Origin: Candidatus Pantoea varia
GTDB lineage: Bacteria; Pseudomonadota; Gammaproteobacteria; Enterobacterales; Enterobacteriaceae
Length of the DNA: 64,000 bases
Direction: 5' to 3'
NCBI RefSeq assembly: GCF_900115075.1
Contig: NZ_FOVG01000001.1
Coordinates: 1,550,001 to 1,614,000 of the forward strand
Below, piece after piece: positions 60,501 to 64,000 of this stretch. Both the position numbers and the translations under genes were made by a program. The notes below the pieces were generated by a model, which saw only the letters and a list, made by a program, of their open reading frames with translations, did not search any database and was not told the DNA's origin. The stretch's first letter is position 1; each line of letters opens with the position of its first letter.

Positions 60501-63500
60501 TCCGGCATTTTTGCCGTGTGTACGCCATATTTATTTTTTTTGCTGATGTCTACTTTGGCCCAGTCAAAACGGTCGGTGTGGCCTTTGAGCACTGCGTCAT
60601 GGTGCTGGCTATCTTCGGTTTTAACGACCTGCGTGGTCAGGTGGCGGTTGGTGTTGTTAATTTCCGCCATGCTGATCGTGGCATCCTGCCCGGCTTCGAT
60701 CGTTGCTCCGCTATTGTTGAGCTGCTGCCCCTGTCCGGTAGCCTGATAATTCGCATCCAGCTGGCCGCCAATATGCAGATCGCCATCACTGTAGATCAGG
60801 GCATGGTCGCGGTTGTTCAGGGTGCCCGCTGCAATATCCAGTCGCTGCCGCGCCGCAATCACTGCCGCTTTGCCCCCCTCGCTGAGGTTGTTGAGCAGCG
60901 TGGCCGCAATGGCAATGTGATCGCCAAAGATGCGGCCGGTGCCACTGTTATTCAGGACGCCTGCCACCAGATGCGTCAGGCCTCCGTCAATCAGCCCCTG
61001 ATTGTTCAGGGTATCGGCTGCCGTGATGTCGGTCTGCCCGCCGCTGATCTCGCCGTTTGCCTGATTGTTGATGTTGTGCGCAGTGAGGAATAGCGCCTGC
61101 TGGCCCGCGAGGGTGCCGTTGTTGGTGACGTTTCCGCCCGTCGACAGGCGCAGCGTGCTGTTAGCTTTGACGTCGGAGAGGTTGTGGAAATCACCGGCCA
61201 ACAGGATGCCGAGATTACCCTGCGACAACACCTGCCCGTCACCACTCAGCGCAGCCGCGCTGATCTGCGCCTCTTTATCGGCAATCAGCGTGCCCTGCTG
61301 GTTATTGATAGAGAGCGCCTGGCCCTGCGACCTGTCCTGAATAGTCAGGGTATCTGCTGATGAGATCAGCCCGCTGACGTTATCCAGCGCCTGTTGCACC
61401 GTCAGTGCCAGCCTCTGTTTTGCGCGCAGTGCACCCTGGTTGTTGTCCAGCGAGACGGTTTCGAGGGTTAAACTGTCCGCTTCAATCCCTTTGCCGCTCT
61501 GTCGGGTATCGCGGTTGATCAGCGATGGCGTGGAGATCGTCATCTGCTGGCCGCCCTGAATCAGCCCGCTGCGGTTATCCAGCTGCTGGCTCAGCGACAG
61601 CGCGCCATTGCCAACGCTTTGTACCAGGCCGTCATTGTTGACCAACTGGCCCGCCGTCAGCGACAGCGTGCCTGCTGAAAGGAGTTTGCCCGTCTGATTA
61701 AGCAGCGCATTCTGTCCCGCATTGAGCGTCAGATCGGTGCCGCCCTGCATCTGCCCCTGCTGGTTATCCACCATGCCACTGTCAATATGAAGGTTACCGG
61801 CACCGGCAATCAGTCCGCGCTGGTTAGTCAACGTCTGGCCGGACGTGTTGAGGAGGATATCCCCTGCCGACTGCAGTTTACCGTCACTGTTGTTCAGCGC
61901 CTGACCGTTGAAAATCAGCCCGCCATTGCCTGCGACCTGCCCCTGGCTATTGTTGAGTTCACTGGCACTGAGCGATGCCTGTTGTCCGGCGGCAATAAAG
62001 CCCGTCTGGTTATCAATTGCTCCGCTGCGCAGATCCAGACTGTTGAGGGCAACGATACCGCGCTGGTCACCACTGTCGCGATTGATCAGGGCGTGACCCT
62101 GGGTGTCCAGCGTCATGTCGCTGCCCGCCTGTAACAGGCCACCCTGGTTTTGCAGTTCCCCGCTGGTGAGATCGAGCCGCCCTTTGCCGCCCGTCAGCGT
62201 GCCGGACTGGTTGTTGATATCGCCCGTCACAACCTGCGCGCCGGTCAAACCGGTGATGAAGCCGCGCAGGTTATCCAGCGTGCCGCTGTAGAGCTTCAGG
62301 ATGCCCACGCTGAACAGGCCACCAGCGGCCCCACTGTCGCGGTTAATCAGATTGTTGCCGTGGGTATCCAGATTAAGATCGCCACCCGACTCAATCCTGC
62401 CTGCACGGTTGTTGAGCAACCCGCTGTCCAGTTGCAGCGTGCCTTTCGCGCCCAACTGACCCTGCTGATGATCAAAGGTCTGCTGGTGGGTGTCGATGCG
62501 GATATTCTGTCCCAGCATTACCCCGTTTCGGCCATCAATCTGGCCGCTGGAGAGCAGCAGATCGCCGCCTGCAACAAGTCCGCCGCGTTCACCGCTGTCG
62601 CGGTTATTCAGTTCGCCGCCCTGGGTGTTGACTGAAAGCGCCTCCCCCGACTGAAGCAAGCCGCGCTGGTTATCCACGCGGCTGCTTTCCAGCGTTAACC
62701 CATGATCGGCATTAATAATCCCATCGACGTTGTTCAGTCCACCGCTACTGAGTTGCAGAGTGCCCGCAGAGACCAGCGAACCCGTGCTGTTATTGAGATC
62801 ACCACTGCTGATATGCAGATTAGCGCCCGCAACAACGGCACCTGATGCCGCGTTGTTCAGTGCCTCTCCGTGCGAATTCAGCTGCATATCTCCGGCAGCC
62901 TGCAGTCGCCCGCCGCGGTTATCCAGCGCGCCGCTGGTCAGCACCAGTTCTCCTCTGGCACTGACCAGACCCGACCTGAAATCAGCAGCCTGACCTTGGG
63001 TATCGATCAGCAGGTTCTGCCCCTGGATCACACCCTGATCGCCCGCGATCTTTCCGGTTGAGAGTTGCAGATCGCCGCGTGCCACAATGCCGCCGCGATC
63101 GCCACTGGCGCGGTTGGTCAGCTGCGCACCGTGGGTATCCAGTGAAAGTGCCTGACCCGATTGTAATAAGCCCTGCTGATTATCGAGCGCACCGCTATTC
63201 AGCGTCAGCGCGCCATCCGACATCAGGGTGCCGTCACTGTTGTTCAGCAGGCCACTGCTGATACTGGCCACCGAAGCAGCGGCGATGACACCGTGCTGGT
63301 TATCAAGGTCGCCACTGTTAAGGAGAAGTGCGCCACCGCTGATTATCCCCGCTTTACCGCTGTCTCGGTTATGCAGCGCCTGACCGTGAGTATCGAGCGC
63401 AAGATCACCGCCTGACTGAATCAGACCGGTGTGGTTATCCGTTTTGCCACTGGAAATGCTGAGATCGGTACGGGCTACCAGATTGCCGCCAGCATTGTTC

Positions 63501-64000
63501 AGGTCACCCTGCTGCGTATCGATGGTCACGCCGTGGCCGAGCACGGTTCCACGCTGATTATCCAGCGCCTCACTGCGCAGGGTTATCTGCTGGCCTGCTT
63601 CGATGCGGCCCTGGGTATTATCAATAGCCTCACGGGTCTTCAGCGCAGCGTCACCGCCGGTTGAAGCGATAAGGCCCTGCTGATTGTTCAGACGTGCACC
63701 GGTAAGTTGCAGATTGCGGCTGGCCTGAATCGCACCCTGCGCGTTCGTCAACGTCTCCTGAACCTGCAGTTGCAGATCGCCGCTGCCCGCAGCCAGTAAC
63801 GTCCCGCCGCTGTTATCCAGACTGGCTGATGTAAAGTGCAGATTGCCGCCGCTCTCTAGCCGTCCACCGCGGTTGTCTGTGTCACCTGAAACCGCGATCG
63901 CCATCTCGCCTGCGCCGCGCTGCGACAGCAGACCCTGATGGTGATCCAGCGTGCCCGCCGTCAGCGTCAGCGCCTCTGCCTGAGTGTGTGCCTGTGAGAG
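54551..64000 (-). CDS. cdiA: CdiA contact-dependent inhibition effector (5' partial)
   Basis: This very large secreted effector stays open to the window edge: 3149 codons are seen, and the N-terminus (signal and TPS domain) lies beyond 64000. An apparent ATG at 63904 is internal. From the N side there are FHA-1 repeats (about 60.7–64.0 kb), a receptor-binding region with YLVETDPRFVNQKQWLSSDY and KRLGDGYYEQRL (about 59.3–59.9 kb), FHA-2 repeats, and the pretoxin domain with VENN at 55601–55612. The toxin tip (about 353 residues) ends in a CdiA_C-like nuclease domain: ENESAKILSQSGF, NPDYRINGEIFD and WTEVKGK. It is predicted to cut tRNA in neighbouring cells. The immunity gene cdiI follows. Confidence 0.93.
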   Translation of the reverse strand, partial: LSQAHTQAEALTLTAGTLDHHQGLLSQRGAGEMAIAVSGDTDNRGGRLESGGNLHFTSASLDNSGGTLLAAGSGDLQLQVQETLTNAQGAIQASRNLQLTGARLNNQQGLIASTGGDAALKTREAIDNTQGRIEAGQQITLRSEALDNQRGTVLGHGVTIDTQQGDLNNAGGNLVARTDLSISSGKTDNHTGLIQSGGDLALDTHGQALHNRDSGKAGIISGGALLLNSGDLDNQHGVIAAASVASISSGLLNNSDGTLMSDGALTLNSGALDNQQGLLQSGQALSLDTHGAQLTNRASGDRGGIVARGDLQLSTGKIAGDQGVIQGQNLLIDTQGQAADFRSGLVSARGELVLTSGALDNRGGRLQAAGDMQLNSHGEALNNAASGAVVAGANLHISSGDLNNSTGSLVSAGTLQLSSGGLNNVDGIINADHGLTLESSRVDNQRGLLQSGEALSVNTQGGELNNRDSGERGGLVAGGDLLLSSGQIDGRNGVMLGQNIRIDTHQQTFDHQQGQLGAKGTLQLDSGLLNNRAGRIESGGDLNLDTHGNNLINRDSGAAGGLFSVGILKLYSGTLDNLRGFITGLTGAQVVTGDINNQSGTLTGGKGRLDLTSGELQNQGGLLQAGSDMTLDTQGHALINRDSGDQRGIVALNSLDLRSGAIDNQTGFIAAGQQASLSASELNNSQGQVAGNGGLIFNGQALNNSDGKLQSAGDILLNTSGQTLTNQRGLIAGAGNLHIDSGMVDNQQGQMQGGTDLTLNAGQNALLNQTGKLLSAGTLSLTAGQLVNNDGLVQSVGNGALSLSQQLDNRSGLIQGGQQMTISTPSLINRDTRQSGKGIEADSLTLETVSLDNNQGALRAKQRLALTVQQALDNVSGLISSADTLTIQDRSQGQALSINNQQGTLIADKEAQISAAALSGDGQVLSQGNLGILLAGDFHNLSDVKANSTLRLSTGGNVTNNGTLAGQQALFLTAHNINNQANGEISGGQTDITAADTLNNQGLIDGGLTHLVAGVLNNSGTGRIFGDHIAIAATLLNNLSEGGKAAVIAARQRLDIAAGTLNNRDHALIYSDGDLHIGGQLDANYQATGQGQQLNNSGATIEAGQDATISMAEINNTNRHLTTQVVKTEDSQHHDAVLKGHTDRFDWAKVDISKKNKYGVHTAKMPDGTSGSEFYEYDYRRVVKETQIKESDPGKILSGGNMTFSTGHLNNHDSQIVAGAVLGGQIGELNNQATKGTRVTTDNGKSVRWYAKKKKKKFGGTETSQGKDKKTYSPAPVTETIDLQTLSWQANAAPQGNGYQTGNRQQQGVTAQADSIGAPAVQQAVTAVALSATDSGSALLPAGLRYDSALTLDKLGSLKDRPLLLPAGQQFSLTLPATVVDGQTITPVIRAVSPDIRLPDNSLYQLQPGSDSHYLVETDPRFVNQKQWLSSDYMQNALTSDSSRILKRLGDGYYEQRLVRDQIIQLTGNRYISGYGSDEDQYRGLMNNGVAFGKTYQLELGVALTPAQMALLTSDIVWLVNQTVTLPDGTQQTVLVPQVYAKVKQGDLTGDGALIGGGSVALNARNDITNSGTIQGRDVTQLTAQSLTNSGYISGNTVNLTARQDISNLGGVISGDKQVSLLAGRDITSQSTLRGDGTDHWIDRPAGIYVQGRDGALTLSALSNITLAASDIGNAGEKSTTTIQAGNDLTLGTLSTQHSENDSWNSDNYRRLSQQSDAGTRISAGGALQLSAGQDIRATAADVTAGGTLTASAGRDIVLSAGNSRTDLTEHSKQSSKGLLSGSSLETHDELHSSEALGTTLSGDSVRLQAGRDIAVTGSNVAGTQDVALTAGNDLNLNSATTSLNDLKGKRETHSTGLDRTTLTSGGDLALQAGRDLNSQAAGIAADKDVTLQAGRDVNLLAAETGSGNSYKSGKKVEINDSVRQQGNEIASGGSTTVKAGRDVNSEAAQVTASGNITVGAGRDISLTTATESDYAYKEETKTKKGFLSKKTTHTISEDSDTRENGTLLSGDNVTLNAGNNLLVQGSQVVGDGTVALRAGNNVDIVAATNTDSTWRFSETKKSGLMGTGGIGITVGSSKSVHDLRDKGTTQSQSASTVGSTGGNVSIVAGGQAHVSGSDLVAGRDLAITGDSVIVDPGHDKRTHDELFEQKKSGLTLALSGVVGEAINNAVAAAQTSKKESDGRLAALQATKAALSGVQAVLGGQLAEASADPNNGLGVSLSLTTQKSKSQQHQASDSVAGSTLNAGKNLSITSAGKGSGEHSGDILIAGSQLKAAGDSSLNAARDIVLSGAANTQESSGKNSSSGGGVGISFGAGQGSAGISIFASVNGAKGKESGNGTRWSETTLDSGGRVSLNSGRDTTLNGAQVSGNQVTADVGRDLTITSQQDSDRYDSKQTSYGAGGSFTFGSMSVSGYASVNQDKIHSNFDSVQEQSGIYAGNGGFDITVGNHTQLNGAVIASQGDAADNRLDTGTLGFTDIGNAADYRVSHSGGTIALSSGGGMGAQMLSSVASNAASTLLSGLNNNGHAEGTTQSAVANGTVIIRDRVNQKQDVADLSRDTEHANDSISAIFDKEKEQKRLQTAQLAGEISGQMTSIVTTMGDIKGLEKAQSAKNAETLPAGATEKQRGEWLEKMRDSPEYQAEMKQWGIGSTSQKVAQMVGSILTGLVTGNAGQAVAGGLNPWAAQLIKKETTDASGNVDVATNAMAHAVWGAVSSQMSGGSAAAGAAGAFSGELATRYIAEKYWGADTPEKIAALGQEDREQLSLLGTLAAGLAGGMVGNSSAAATSGAIAGKNAVENNFLSVQKAETLNKSIEDQKAGKNLLEASQNIVRLTNEDRASNVLLQQFQSGQPLTEGQKQELAGLLNQYGYELQSLYGYTPKQAADAIQSLVAGKAFVASTGNTKAYNEALSYLKGYSVQSGQAAIGTDALLALPGAPGIIARSTLAAGGGYQTGTGIGQVVDGNYGEGALNIGLGTAAIFGGVAGNNVMGKTDSAIASSGNSNIWQTASIGNAITKSEGALTGPVTKIEPGMTKENIRSLNRENESAKILSQSGFYVEQNPSVAGNKNPDYRINGEIFDHYAPKSSSVRNIWTEVKGKIDEGQTTNVVINISDTKVSMKALQNQFSQWPVLGMDKLIVIDKSGNAIRVK
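55586..55620. repeat. VENN-coding segment shared with TNT module
   Basis: This is the partner of 48822–48856. It encodes the conserved junction where CdiA toxin tips are exchanged. Confidence 0.65.
58506..58921. repeat. 416-bp near-identical duplication within cdi locus, copy 2
   Basis: This is the main-cdiA copy of the block at 53523–53938. The similarity ends at 58921 on the upstream side. Confidence 0.85.
62100..63160. repeat. Tandem 510–522 bp repeats in cdiA FHA region
   Basis: Two consecutive units of 170 and about 174 residues start at DTHGAQLTNRASG (about 63144) and NTQGGELNNRDSG (about 62636), with a third beginning near 62114 (DTQGHALINRDSG). Each seems to be a double of an 85-residue element built from short FHA repeats of the form LDNxxGxLxSxGxL. 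Confidence 0.6.

Noticed and set aside
62100..63160. Regular repeats considered as a CRISPR array
   Set aside because: The repeats are long, coding, in frame and degenerate; they are CdiA FHA repeats, not direct repeats with unique spacers.

Overview
The window is bacterial chromosome from a gammaproteobacterium of the Enterobacterales. The core gene order icd–rluE–nudJ–mnmA–hflD–purB–phoPQ–roxA–pepT, then cobB–lolEDC–mfd–ycfJ, and the ymgE–ycgR…emtA–ldcA set, all match the order known from Escherichia coli. Losses, insertions and gene content (ferrioxamine-type receptor, plant-sugar type operon, large contact-dependent inhibition locus) suggest an Erwiniaceae member such as Pantoea. The genus is my inference.

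Layout. 1–4.7 kb: a Fur-box-controlled TonB-dependent siderophore receptor, ymgE, the flagellar brake ycgR behind an exact sigma-28 promoter, and an MscS-type channel. 4.7–14.8 kb: a sugar-catabolic island. It holds a fucose/arabinose-type isomerase, an FGGY kinase, a transketolase split into two subunits, a ribose-type ABC transporter with a DUF2291 lipoprotein, and a divergent SorC-type regulator. The same 14-bp perfect palindrome lies in front of both transcription units. The gene set fits the transketolase route for D-apiose. The island sits between ycgR and emtA, which are neighbours in E. coli. 14.8–25.3 kb: emtA, ldcA and an accessory stretch of small lipoproteins, a degenerate metallo-beta-lactamase-fold protein, an exported Ppx/GppA-like protein, two GT9 glycosyltransferases and small YmgB/FumD-like proteins. 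25.6–45.3 kb: the conserved core listed above. nagK and potABCD are absent where E. coli has them, and a PhoP box precedes phoP.

45.7–64.0 kb is the most interesting part. An Ail/OmpX-like porin and a SymE-like gene are followed by a contact-dependent growth inhibition (CDI) locus on the minus strand. The main cdiA enters from beyond 64000, so its N-terminus and the expected cdiB lie outside the window. It ends in a VENN-delimited toxin resembling the CdiA_C tRNA-nuclease class and is followed by a small cdiI. Downstream are two displaced cdiA 3' modules, each with its own immunity gene: one with an unassigned toxin tip and an Imm42-like partner, and one with a TNT (NAD glycohydrolase) tip and an Imm63-like partner. 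There is also one extra immunity-like gene. A decayed IS630-type transposase lies at the junction of the first module. The second module separates an N-terminal and a C-terminal piece of symE that together look like one gene. The locus therefore records successive acquisition of toxin/immunity cassettes.

No rRNA, tRNA or CRISPR array was recognised.
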